Source: Candidatus Azambacteria bacterium
Lineage (GTDB): Bacteria > Patescibacteriota > Minisyncoccia > GWC2-36-17 > WO2-46-25
Direction of reading: 5' to 3'
DNA: 15,604 bases
Assembly (NCBI GenBank): GCA_024654415.1
Contig: JANLHQ010000094.1
Span: 1 to 15,604 of the forward strand
Below, piece by piece: positions 1 to 6,971 of this stretch (the stretch's first letter is position 1; each line of letters opens with the position of its first letter). The position numbers and the translations under genes were made by a program. The notes beneath the pieces are model-generated. The model was not told where the DNA came from, made no database searches, and saw only the letters and a program-made list of their open reading frames with translations.

Positions 1-1
1 T

Positions 2-1120
2 GATGCGGTGCTTGAAGCCACGGGGACTGTCCTGACTAATAAATATGCAGAAGGATACCCGGGCAAACGCTACTATACGGGAAGCCAATACATAGACCAG
101 ATAGAACAGCTTGCGATCGACCGTGCAAAAAAACTATTTGGAGCTGAACATGCTAATGTGCAACCGCATGCCGGCTCGCAGGCAAACCTCGCGTGCTATT
201 TCGCACTCCTGCAACCGGGCGACACTATTTTGGCGATGAATCTTTCTCACGGCGGACATCTCACGCACGGCCACCCGGTATCGCTGTCGGGAAAATTATT
301 TAATTTCGTGCACTACGGCGTCGAGCAAGACACGGAAATTTTGGATATGAATAAGGTCGCTGCGCTTGCCAGAGAAGCGAAACCAAAACTCATTCTTTCC
401 GGCTTCACCGCATATCCGCGCGCGGTCCCCTTCTCACGCTTCGCCGAGATAGCGCGCGAGGTCGGCGCGTATGCGATGGCGGATATATCGCACATCGCAG
501 GGTTAGTCGTTGGCGGCGTTCATGAAAGCCCAGTGCCGACACATGATGTCGTCATGACCACCACCACTAAAACACTCCGTGGCCCTCGCAGTGCTATTAT
601 TTTATGCAAGGAGCAGTTTGCAAAACAGATCGATAAAACAGTATTCCCCGGCATGCAAGGTGGACCACATGAGCACATTATCGCGGCAAAAGCAGTGTGT
701 TTCAAAGAAGCCCTAACGGATGAATATAAAAAATACCAACAACAAATCGCGATCAACGCACAAATACTCGCAGAAACTTTGATGGCGGAAGGCCTGCGCC
801 TCGTATCGGGCGGCACAGACACTCATTTAATGATCATTGATTGCACCGCACTTAGCATTTCAGGAAAATTCGGAGCCGATACACTTGCTGAATGTAACAT
901 CTACACCAATTTCAATATGATTCCGTTTGATACGCGAAAGCCGGCTGATCCATCTGGTATTCGTCTTGGCACACCAGCGCTCACTGCCCGCGGCATGAAA
1001 GAACCAGAAATGAAGGTGATCGGAAAGCTAATTGCAGACACACTTAAAAACCCCACCGACGAACAAAAAAAACATACTAAAAAAACGGTACAAGAATTAA
1101 TCACCTCCCTCCATGCCTAA
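2..1120 (+). CDS. glyA: Serine hydroxymethyltransferase, 5'-truncated by the window edge
   Basis: PLP enzyme that converts serine and THF to glycine and 5,10-methylene-THF in the cytoplasm. The frame is open from base 2 (Asp-Ala-Val-Leu...), and the GTG at 8 is an internal Val codon, not a start. Family proteins are about 410-420 residues, so roughly the first 35-40 are missing. Visible SHMT hallmarks: TNKYAEGYPGKRYY near the beginning, NVQPHAGSQAN, the HGGHLTHG cofactor loop, the DISHIAGLV stretch holding the PLP-pyridine Asp and stacking His, and the Schiff-base lysine codon at 569-571 followed by TLRGPR. Oddity: the residue before this lysine, His in the usual TTTTHK motif, is Thr here (codon 566-568). 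The 3' end overlaps the next gene by 8 bp, and folD and dcd follow, so the setting is one-carbon and dTMP supply. Family call is certain; full activity is inferred. Confidence 0.97.
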   Translation, partial: DAVLEATGTVLTNKYAEGYPGKRYYTGSQYIDQIEQLAIDRAKKLFGAEHANVQPHAGSQANLACYFALLQPGDTILAMNLSHGGHLTHGHPVSLSGKLFNFVHYGVEQDTEILDMNKVAALAREAKPKLILSGFTAYPRAVPFSRFAEIAREVGAYAMADISHIAGLVVGGVHESPVPTHDVVMTTTTKTLRGPRSAIILCKEQFAKQIDKTVFPGMQGGPHEHIIAAKAVCFKEALTDEYKKYQQQIAINAQILAETLMAEGLRLVSGGTDTHLMIIDCTALSISGKFGADTLAECNIYTNFNMIPFDTRKPADPSGIRLGTPALTARGMKEPEMKVIGKLIADTLKNPTDEQKKHTKKTVQELITSLHA

Positions 1121-2732
1121 ATTTACCCCAGAAGAACTTGCGGTGCTTCGGCAGTATGTCACAAATCCAGAGTCAAATGTTTTTGCGGTAAAGGGCCTAA
1201 CGGGTATCATCGGACCAGCGTATGCACGGTATTCTCGCGCGCAAGGAAGCTTCCTTGAAACATTCCTTAAAGAATTTGTAAAAGAGGGCCAGCTTGATGC
1301 ACTAAAAGCAAAAGATGCGATTGAGCGCATCTTGATTGCATACGGGGATGACTCTGTCGGAGAGCTTGAAGGTGCACACCTAAGCATGGAGCAAGTATCC
1401 AATCTCGCAACGAAAGAAGTGGAAGACCGGCGTATTGGAGGGAGCCCCATTGAACAATCAACTCGCTATGTTGTGTACGATCAGAAAAACGAGCAGGGGC
1501 AATGGCGCTACTTACGACCGAAAGAAATTATGGAAAGCCCGGTGAAGGAGCTATACGAACGCACAATGGACGAACTTTTTGAGACATACGCAGGGCTCGT
1601 TGAGCCAATGCAAGCATACTATTGCACGCTTAAGCCACGCGAAGACGCGCGATACGATATTCTGGGCACTGGCACAAAACAAGCGCGTACAGAGATGAAG
1701 GATGAAAAAGATATTAAGGCGTTTGACCGTACATATAAGGCCGATATCAGAACAAAAACGTGCGATGCTATTCGCATTCTTCTCCCTGCCGCAACGCTCA
1801 CTAATGTCGGTATTTTCGGGAATGGAAGATTTTTCCAGCATCTATTATCGCATCTATATACACATCCGCTCGCAGAAATGCGTGATACCGCTGTAAAAGC
1901 ACATGAGGCGCTTGATCATGTTATTCCTACATTTGTAAAACGCGCGAAGAAAAATGAATTCCTCGCGACTACGCGGTTACAGATGCAACTGCTCGCCGAT
2001 GAATTTTTACAGGGCATCACTCCTGACCCATCAACACATGTTACCCTCCTCACACATGAAAAAACCGACTTCTACACGCTGACTCTTGCGCAAATGCTTT
2101 ACCCATACAGCATGCACTCGCTTTCTCATCTTTATTCTTTTATCGCAAAACTTCCAGACACCGCAAAAGAGCGCATCATGGCAACCTACGTTGGCGAACG
2201 AGAAACGCGCCGTGATCGCCCAGATCGGGCGCTTGAGGCGGGCTATCCCCTTACCTTTGATATTATTGGAGATTTTGGTATTTATCGGGATCTTCAGCGT
2301 CACCGCATGCTTACTCAGCAACGCCAGCTTCTTAATCCGCACCTTGGGTTTGAGGATAACACGGATATTGCGCTCGCGGGGTTTCAGGATAGGGTTGATG
2401 CGATACGAGAGAAAATTGAAAAATTATACAACGCAACAAAAGGAGCATGCGGGAATACAGTTGCGCAATATACCGTACTCATGGGACATAGAATGCGCTG
2501 GACAATGGGCATGAATCTCCGTGAAGCGGAACATCTTTTTGAGCTTCGCACGACACCACAGGGACACCCAACGTATCGAAAAATATGCCAGATTATGACG
2601 AAAGAAGTACTCGCACACTACCCATGGGCACATGAGCTTCTCAAATTTGTCGATCACGACGATTATCAGTGGGCGCGCGCGGACTCAGAGGCAAACCAGC
2701 GAAGAAAAGAAAGGAAGCTTGATACGGAATAA
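1113..2732 (+). CDS. thyX: Tandem (double-domain) ThyX-like FAD-dependent thymidylate synthase family protein
   Basis: 539 residues, about twice an ordinary ThyX (220-250). ThyX makes dTMP from dUMP with methylene-THF, FAD and NADPH. Two ThyX-like halves can be read. Half one (about 1-275) has a C-terminal part of the ThyX type (RILLPAATLTN...FFQHLLSHL...AEMRD, 221-258) and, at 106-119, a motif ending in EQSTRY that matches the right side of the ThyX signature RHRxxSxNxxSxRY but lacks RHR. Half two (about 315-539) keeps RHR at 396-398, but the rest reads MLTQQRQLLNP, without SxRY; it also has the later MRWTMGMNLREAEHLFELR stretch. The signature is thus split between the halves. The start overlaps glyA by 8 bp with no Shine-Dalgarno, which suggests translational coupling. 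The glyA/folD/dcd setting supports a dTMP role. Family is likely; catalytic competence is inference. Confidence 0.8.
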   Translation: MPKFTPEELAVLRQYVTNPESNVFAVKGLTGIIGPAYARYSRAQGSFLETFLKEFVKEGQLDALKAKDAIERILIAYGDDSVGELEGAHLSMEQVSNLATKEVEDRRIGGSPIEQSTRYVVYDQKNEQGQWRYLRPKEIMESPVKELYERTMDELFETYAGLVEPMQAYYCTLKPREDARYDILGTGTKQARTEMKDEKDIKAFDRTYKADIRTKTCDAIRILLPAATLTNVGIFGNGRFFQHLLSHLYTHPLAEMRDTAVKAHEALDHVIPTFVKRAKKNEFLATTRLQMQLLADEFLQGITPDPSTHVTLLTHEKTDFYTLTLAQMLYPYSMHSLSHLYSFIAKLPDTAKERIMATYVGERETRRDRPDRALEAGYPLTFDIIGDFGIYRDLQRHRMLTQQRQLLNPHLGFEDNTDIALAGFQDRVDAIREKIEKLYNATKGACGNTVAQYTVLMGHRMRWTMGMNLREAEHLFELRTTPQGHPTYRKICQIMTKEVLAHYPWAHELLKFVDHDDYQWARADSEANQRRKERKLDTE

Positions 2733-2740
2733 TATATATC

Positions 2741-3529
2741 ATGATACTCTCAAGCGCATCATTTGTGCGCTCAGTAAAAAACGGAATCATTAAAAAAGTT
2801 GAGCGCGCGCATAGTGTGCCGATGCTTGCAATTGTGCTGGTAGGAAAAAACCCTGCCTCATTAAGTTATGTAAAAAAGAAGGGGCAAGTTGCTGAATCAC
2901 TGGGCTGCCGTTATGAGCTTCATTGCCTCCCGCAGACCGCATCGCAAGCGCGCATTCTCGCGTTAATCGCACAGCTCAATGCATCCCCAGAAGTCACGGG
3001 GATTATTGTTCAACTACCCCTCCCTGAGAAGCATGATGTTGACACAATTATTAGCGCAATAGCACCACACAAGGATGTTGATAATTTACGTGGGGACTCT
3101 CCTTTTATCGCCCCCTCAGTGCAGGCAATATGGCACATACTTCTCAAAGCTGGTGCACCACGAAAAGATACGCCTATTCTTATTATTGGGTATGGCACCC
3201 TCATTGGAAAACCACTTCATGCATTTCTTATGAAAAAGGGATTTACACGGCTTACCGTTGCTGATAAAAAAACAAAAAACCTGGATATACTCACTCAGAA
3301 AGCTGACGTGGTAATCTCTGCCACAGGCAAACCAAATCTTGTTACGCGCGTAAAACGTGGCGCAATTGTTATTGATGCCGGCTCTGGATTTTATAAAGGA
3401 AAAATAAAAGGCGACGCGGATACCGCCGCCGTCGCCTTACTCGCAAAAATTGTTACTCCCGTGCCGGGTGGTGTTGGACCACTCACCGTCGCGTATCTCT
3501 TTAGAAATCTACTTCTTGCGCTCAAATAA
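2741..3529 (+). CDS. folD: FolD-like methylene-THF dehydrogenase/cyclohydrolase, divergent and short
   Basis: 262 residues against the usual 280-300. FolD interconverts 5,10-methylene-, methenyl- and 10-formyl-THF in the cytoplasm. Catalytic positions are recognisable: Tyr43 and Lys47 in SYVKKK, Gln91 in GIIVQLPLP, and the KDVDN acidic motif at 111-115. The C-terminal signature PVPGGVGPLT is at 240-249, and ADVVISATGKP at 188-198. Departures: the PCTP segment after the KDVD motif is replaced by APSVQAI, the GRSxxVGxP nucleotide loop is GYGTLIGKP (150-158), and the usual HSRT cofactor segment is ADKKT (174-178). Cofactor preference may therefore differ from the model NADP enzymes. The gene starts 8 bp after the ThyX-like stop, without a clear Shine-Dalgarno, so it is probably co-transcribed. 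Its last 21 bp overlap the end of dcd on the other strand. Family assignment is firm. Confidence 0.93.
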   Translation: MILSSASFVRSVKNGIIKKVERAHSVPMLAIVLVGKNPASLSYVKKKGQVAESLGCRYELHCLPQTASQARILALIAQLNASPEVTGIIVQLPLPEKHDVDTIISAIAPHKDVDNLRGDSPFIAPSVQAIWHILLKAGAPRKDTPILIIGYGTLIGKPLHAFLMKKGFTRLTVADKKTKNLDILTQKADVVISATGKPNLVTRVKRGAIVIDAGSGFYKGKIKGDADTAAVALLAKIVTPVPGGVGPLTVAYLFRNLLLALK

Positions 3530-4081
3530 ATTTTTCGTGTTTGGCGCAACCGGACCCCTCTGCTTAGAATACAGAGATTTTTTGCGTTTATTATAAGGAA
3601 CCTCTGCGGGGCTAGACATCATCTGGCAATCTGCCTGACAAATATACATCCCTGGATAAATAACAATCGGCAAATTCCCTTGATTAGAAAGCTCAAGCGT
3701 GATATGCCCCTCAAACCCCGGATCAACAAATCCTGCTGTGTGCACCAAAAGGCCCACGCGACCGAGCGTACTCTTTCCCTCAACCTTCATTGAAATATCA
3801 TCAGGGATCATCACATATTCTTTTGTCGCGGCAAGCACGAACATATGCGGATGCAGAATAAACGGGGCATCATCCTTCACCTCAACTGACTCAAGGTATT
3901 CAAGCGGAATCCCCTTTTTTACATCCAAGCTTAAATACCGTTCAGGACGGAATATTTTAAAAATATTCCCGAGCTTGAGGTCGATTGATGCAGGCCCGAT
4001 CTGATCGTTGCTCAGCTGCGGCTTAAACCCCAATCCTCCTTCTTTAATATATAACTTAATATCTCTGTCTGATAAAATCAT
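3509..4081 (-). CDS. dcd: dCTP deaminase, probably the dUMP-forming (DCD-DUT) type
   Basis: 190 residues, normal for the family, starting MILSDRDI as Dcd proteins do. GKSTLGRVGLLVH (102-114) is the nucleotide-binding motif, and Glu130 in HITLELSN matches the catalytic Glu of Dcd. The stretch TAGFVDPGFEGHITLELSN closely resembles the bifunctional Mycobacterium tuberculosis dCTP deaminase:dUTPase as I recall it and differs from the E. coli-type TAHRIDPGW. It therefore probably converts dCTP straight to dUMP, the ThyX substrate. The C-terminal YSKQRGPVAP is the flexible lid. The gene is divergent from the small gene at 4215 and convergent with folD, overlapping it by 21 bp. Its start has no Shine-Dalgarno; a good promoter lies 7 nt before the ATG, so the mRNA may be leaderless. 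Deaminase is certain; bifunctionality is inferred from the motif. Confidence 0.96.
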   Translation of the reverse strand: MILSDRDIKLYIKEGGLGFKPQLSNDQIGPASIDLKLGNIFKIFRPERYLSLDVKKGIPLEYLESVEVKDDAPFILHPHMFVLAATKEYVMIPDDISMKVEGKSTLGRVGLLVHTAGFVDPGFEGHITLELSNQGNLPIVIYPGMYICQADCQMMSSPAEVPYNKRKKSLYSKQRGPVAPNTKNLFERKK

Positions 4082-4117
4082 GTTCTCTATAATATCAATT
4101 CTTTAGTTTTTTGTAAA
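4082..4117 (-). promoter_or_regulatory. dcd promoter placed for a leaderless transcript
   Basis: On the minus strand, a -35 TTTACA (4117-4112) and a -10 TATTAT (4094-4089) are separated by exactly 17 bp; each differs from consensus by one base. The 7-nt discriminator AGAGAAC is followed directly by the dcd ATG at 4081. Transcription starting 7-8 nt after the -10 would begin at the start codon itself, so no Shine-Dalgarno could exist. Seen in sequence; use in the cell is inferred. Confidence 0.65.
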
Positions 4118-4135
4118 ATGCATACCGCTTGAAAT

Positions 4136-4164
4136 TTGACACCACGCCTCGAATACTCTATTGT
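4136..4164 (+). promoter_or_regulatory. Promoter of the 88-aa gene
   Basis: A perfect -35 TTGACA (4136-4141), a 17-bp spacer, and a -10 TATTGT (4159-4164, 4 of 6 consensus bases). Predicted start near 4171 gives a leader of about 44 nt that carries the AAGGGGG ribosome site. It lies in the same 130-bp gap as the divergent dcd promoter. Confidence 0.65.
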
Positions 4165-4201
4165 GCGTTCTAATAAATAGACAAAGATCTTTCACAATAA
4201 T

Positions 4202-4208
4202 AAGGGGG
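4202..4208 (+). promoter_or_regulatory. Ribosome binding site that fixes the start of the 88-aa gene
   Basis: AAGGGGG lies 6 nt before the ATG at 4215. It argues for this start rather than the GTG-type start 54 nt upstream, which would fall inside the promoter -10 region. It is one of only two clear Shine-Dalgarno sites in the window. Confidence 0.7.
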
Positions 4209-4214
4209 TTGAAT

Positions 4215-4481
4215 ATGAAAGCAAAGGTAACGTTTTCCTTACGGGACAATGCGCTCTCGGTAGAACTCGTGCCGGAAAACAAAGGAGATAGTGATTTTCT
4301 CGCACTCACAATGAAAAAAATGAAAGAAACAGAGCTTGCCGCAAGAATCCACTCGTACGTCGAGATGGAGGAGGAGATCAAAGGAATCACGTTTTCTCTC
4401 AATGTGCCGAGAGAAATGGAATCGGCCATACCCGATGAAGAACATCCCTTTCCGCACCCCAAAAAGAGGTATTTATGTTAA
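4215..4481 (+). CDS. Small hypothetical protein, 88 aa
   Basis: I do not recognise this protein. It is a soluble, charged 88-residue protein with no membrane segment or signal peptide. It begins MKAKVTFSLRDNALSVELVPE, suggesting a beta-strand pair, followed by an acidic/basic helical stretch (about 28-55: LALTMKKMKETELAARIHSYVEMEEEI), another strand-like piece ITFSLNVP, and a Pro/His-rich tail (HPFPHPKKRYLC) ending in a lone Cys. It is a self-contained transcription unit: TTGACA-17-TATTGT promoter, Shine-Dalgarno AAGGGGG, and an 11-bp terminator right after the stop. That full set of signals supports a real, probably well expressed gene. Function unknown. Confidence 0.75.
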   Translation: MKAKVTFSLRDNALSVELVPENKGDSDFLALTMKKMKETELAARIHSYVEMEEEIKGITFSLNVPREMESAIPDEEHPFPHPKKRYLC

Positions 4482-4489
4482 AACAACAC

Positions 4490-4525
4490 CTCCCCGCAGA
4501 CCACCTCTGCGGGGAGTATTTTTAC
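4490..4525 (+). terminator. Intrinsic terminator after the 88-aa gene
   Basis: Perfect 11-bp stem, CTCCCCGCAGA (4490-4500) with TCTGCGGGGAG (4506-4516), loop CCACC, followed by TATTTTTA. It begins 9 nt after the stop codon and separates this unit from the holin-like gene. Confidence 0.92.
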
Positions 4526-4535
4526 CTTTTACATA

Positions 4536-4572
4536 TTGTCTTTATTATTAGGGTGTGCTATAATAGATGCCA
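4536..4572 (+). promoter_or_regulatory. Extended -10 promoter for the holin-like gene, leaderless geometry
   Basis: TGC-TATAAT is a perfect extended -10 (TATAAT at 4559-4564, TG at 4556-4557). A partial -35 TTGTCT sits at 4536-4541 with a 17-bp spacer. Eight nt after the -10 comes ATG 4573. The ATG at 4567 lies only 2 nt after the -10 and would be upstream of the expected transcription start, so 4573 is the better start and the mRNA is probably leaderless. Confidence 0.7.
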
Positions 4573-4914
4573 ATGAGATTAATCGCTCTTGTTCTTGGGA
4601 ATGTGCTAGCGTTATTCCTTGCTTCGTATTATATTGCGGGGGTAGCGATTAGCGGAGGTTTGCTAGAAATACTCATCGTTGGATTAGTCTTTTCTGCGGT
4701 GAATTTCTTCCTTAAACCACTACTCAAGCTCCTGCTTGGACCGATTATTCTGCTTACCTTAGGTCTTTTCATTCTGGCTATTAATATGGGGGTATTGTGG
4801 ATCACCGATTTACTCCTCCCGCAAATGAGCATCGCAAATGTAAGCGCGCTATTCCTTGCAACACTCCTCGTGAGTGCGGTAAATCTAGCGACGCATATCG
4901 TGTTCAGAAAATAA
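4573..4914 (+). CDS. Phage-holin-4-like (YvlD-type) four-helix membrane protein
   Basis: 113 residues from ATG 4573 (115 from ATG 4567). Four hydrophobic helices fill almost the whole protein, with the family pattern of a VN-x3-LKPLLKLL turn after helix 2, GPIILLTLGLFILAIN in helix 3, and an AVNL near the end of helix 4. This matches the phage_holin_4 superfamily/YvlD group of small bacterial inner-membrane proteins, whose function is not settled; the holin name does not imply phage lysis. No phage genes are nearby. The start at 4573 is preferred because the TATAAT box leaves no room for a leader. A U-rich tract follows the gene, then secG. Family call is good; role unknown. Confidence 0.85.
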   Translation: MRLIALVLGNVLALFLASYYIAGVAISGGLLEILIVGLVFSAVNFFLKPLLKLLLGPIILLTLGLFILAINMGVLWITDLLLPQMSIANVSALFLATLLVSAVNLATHIVFRK

Positions 4915-4915
4915 A

Positions 4916-4956
4916 CCAAGTGCGCTGATTGGAGTTTCTCTTATTTTTATTTTTTT
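4916..4956 (+). terminator. Weak terminator-like element between the holin-like gene and secG
   Basis: A 4-bp stem CCAA (4916-4919)/TTGG (4929-4932), extendable by an AAA/TTT pairing across a 2-nt bulge, is followed after a few bases by a long U-rich tract (4941-4956). The stem is short, so termination would be partial at best; the tract may simply be the AT-rich promoter region of secG. Confidence 0.3.
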
Positions 4957-4971
4957 AATTCCTTATAGTAT

Positions 4972-5187
4972 ATGGTGTGGTTTAACATAATAATGATTGT
5001 GATTTCGGTGGTGTTTACTATTATGGTGCTTTTACAGCAGCGTGGCGCAGGGCTTTCCGGAACGTTTGGTGGGGATGGCAGTGGCTCATACCACACAAAG
5101 CGTGGCATGGAGAAGACGATCTTTTTTGCAACAATAGTGCTTTCCGTCCTATTTATTGGAGGCGCATTTATACGGCTGTTACTCTAA
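4972..5187 (+). CDS. secG: Preprotein translocase subunit SecG
   Basis: 71 residues, the normal SecG size, with two membrane helices (about 4-20 and 49-70). Between them lies the SecG hallmark: VLLQQRGAGLSGTFGGDGSGSYHTKRGMEK, a Gly/Ser-rich loop followed by basic residues before helix 2. SecG associates with SecYE in the inner membrane and aids SecA-driven export. There is no Shine-Dalgarno before ATG 4972; TATAGT lies only 2 nt upstream, so a short-leader or leaderless start (ATG 4972 or GTG 4975) is possible but without a good -35. An OppA-like exported protein follows. Confidence 0.93.
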   Translation: MVWFNIIMIVISVVFTIMVLLQQRGAGLSGTFGGDGSGSYHTKRGMEKTIFFATIVLSVLFIGGAFIRLLL

Positions 5188-5273
5188 ATCATAGCGTGTG
5201 ACTATTAACTCAAACTGAGATCGATACAAGACCTCAAAAATTCAGATGGCCGTCATGGCCACAGTGGCGGGAA

Positions 5274-6953
5274 TTGCCGCATGCACTCACCACAAAAGAA
5301 CGGTACAGCACAATCGCGCTGGTATTATGTACGCTCATGTTTGGCGTCGCATGGATATGGATGGGATATATCGAACGCACTAATGCGATCCCCGCACATG
5401 GATACACCTACACCGAGGCGTTGGTTGGAGAGCCACAATTCATAAATCCGATCCTTTTAGGTCTTAATGATACGAATAGGGATATCGCCTCCCTTGTCTA
5501 TTCTGGTTTAATGAAATATAACGAGAACGGAAACGTGGTTCCTGACCTTGCTGAGCGCTATGAAATATCAGAAGATGGTATGAGTTATACATTCTTCCTG
5601 CGCACCGATGCGGAGTGGCACGATGGAGAAAAAGTGACCGTAGATGATGTTATGTTCACCTTTTCGGCAATTCTTAATCCAGAGTACGGCAGTCCGCAAC
5701 GCGCGAGTTTACAAGAGATAAAGGCAGAAAAAATCGATAATTATACTATTAGATTAACTATCCCCCACCCGTACGCACAATTTCTTGAACGAATGACAAA
5801 TGGAATCGTACCAAAGCATGTGTGGGAAAATATTAACCCAAAAAACATTAGCCTTGCAGAAGCAAATCTAATGCCTATCGGCTCTGGCCCATACCGGTTT
5901 GTAAAATTTGCCAAGGACAAATATGGTCGCATCGTATCACTCTCACTAGCCGCAAACCAACGATCTTATAATGGCACGCCATTTATAGCTGCAATTGACT
6001 TCTTCTTTTATCAAACCAATGAAGATGCATTGCAAGCATATAAGCAGAAAAAGGTAATGGGGGTTAGTGGTATCGAGTCTCAACAAAAAGGAGAGCTTGA
6101 AAAATATGGCGCACATGTATATGCGATGAATGTACCAAAATATTTTGCGGTGTTTTTCAACCAGACCAGTAATAAGGCTCTTGCGGATAAAAATGTACGT
6201 ATTGCTCTTACGCACGCAACTGATGCCATGGCAATCACAAGAGATGTATTCGATGGCAATGCAACAACTATTGATTCCCCGGTTCTCCCGTGGTTTATGG
6301 GGTATAATCCTGATGTAAAAAAATACGCGCCTAGTATCGAGACCGCACAGGCCCTTCTTGAAGAATCCGGATGGAAAGATAGAGATGCTGATGGAATACG
6401 GGAGAAAACGATTGGAAAAGATAAAGAAGCAACTCCCCTTGCGATTACCCTGATTACCTCTGATCTTCCTGATCTCATATACACAGGGGAACTACTGAAA
6501 GCACAATGGGAAGCAGTGGGGGCAAGGGTAACGTTTGAGACCTATACAATCGACGAGTTAAAACAGCAAGTTATTAAACAGCGTGGGTATGAAGCACTGC
6601 TTTTTGGCGAGGCGCTTTCTCAGCTTCCTGATCCATACTTATTTTGGCATTCTTCGCAAAGACGTGATCCCGGGTTAAACCTCGCCCTATACAACAATAA
6701 AGACGCGGATGCATTACTTGAAACGATGCGGGAATCGTTGAGTGCGGATGAGCGCACCGCAAGTGTGGGTAAATTTCAAGAAATTCTTGCCGAAGATGTT
6801 CCCGCAATATTTCTTTATTCTCCACACTATCTATATGCAGTGAGCAATGATGTAAAAAATATCATCACAACACATATTAATACGCCAGCACGGCGATTTA
6901 CCGCGATTGAAGCATGGTATATTGCCACAACGCGCGTGAATAAAGAACAGTAA
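5274..6953 (+). CDS. OppA/DppA-type (SBP family 5) membrane-anchored peptide-binding protein
   Basis: 559 residues from TTG 5274. An uncleaved-looking N-terminal helix (about 12-30, TIALVLCTLMFGVAWIWMGY) anchors a large extracytoplasmic domain; no lipobox follows it. SBP-5 landmarks: GEPQFINPILLGLNDTNRDIASLVYSGLMKY, VVPDLAERYEISEDGMSYTFFLR, WHDGEKVTVDDVMFTF, and GSGPYRFVK. A DRDADGIREK loop near residue 370 resembles a calcium loop. The role is binding peptides or other oligomers for an ABC importer, but no permease or ATPase gene is in the window. Start problem: the frame is open back to 5202 and encodes a plausible family N-terminus (PSWPQWRELPHAL...) without ATG, GTG or TTG before 5274. 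The ATC at 5220 or a sequence error are alternatives. Family is certain; start is not. Confidence 0.9.
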   Translation: MPHALTTKERYSTIALVLCTLMFGVAWIWMGYIERTNAIPAHGYTYTEALVGEPQFINPILLGLNDTNRDIASLVYSGLMKYNENGNVVPDLAERYEISEDGMSYTFFLRTDAEWHDGEKVTVDDVMFTFSAILNPEYGSPQRASLQEIKAEKIDNYTIRLTIPHPYAQFLERMTNGIVPKHVWENINPKNISLAEANLMPIGSGPYRFVKFAKDKYGRIVSLSLAANQRSYNGTPFIAAIDFFFYQTNEDALQAYKQKKVMGVSGIESQQKGELEKYGAHVYAMNVPKYFAVFFNQTSNKALADKNVRIALTHATDAMAITRDVFDGNATTIDSPVLPWFMGYNPDVKKYAPSIETAQALLEESGWKDRDADGIREKTIGKDKEATPLAITLITSDLPDLIYTGELLKAQWEAVGARVTFETYTIDELKQQVIKQRGYEALLFGEALSQLPDPYLFWHSSQRRDPGLNLALYNNKDADALLETMRESLSADERTASVGKFQEILAEDVPAIFLYSPHYLYAVSNDVKNIITTHINTPARRFTAIEAWYIATTRVNKEQ

Positions 6954-6971
6954 GAATACATAGTGGGCGTC

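Noticed and set aside
2086..2514. 142-codon plus-strand ORF inside the ThyX-like gene
   Set aside because: Different frame within a conserved gene; no ribosome site and no recognisable domain.
3558..3583. CTCTG/CAGAG stem with six T as a folD terminator
   Set aside because: Only 5 bp with a 9-nt loop, inside dcd coding sequence; too weak to call as a feature.
4573..4914. Phage lysis holin or prophage remnant
   Set aside because: The family name is historical; no phage genes surround it and the YvlD-like group is chromosomal.
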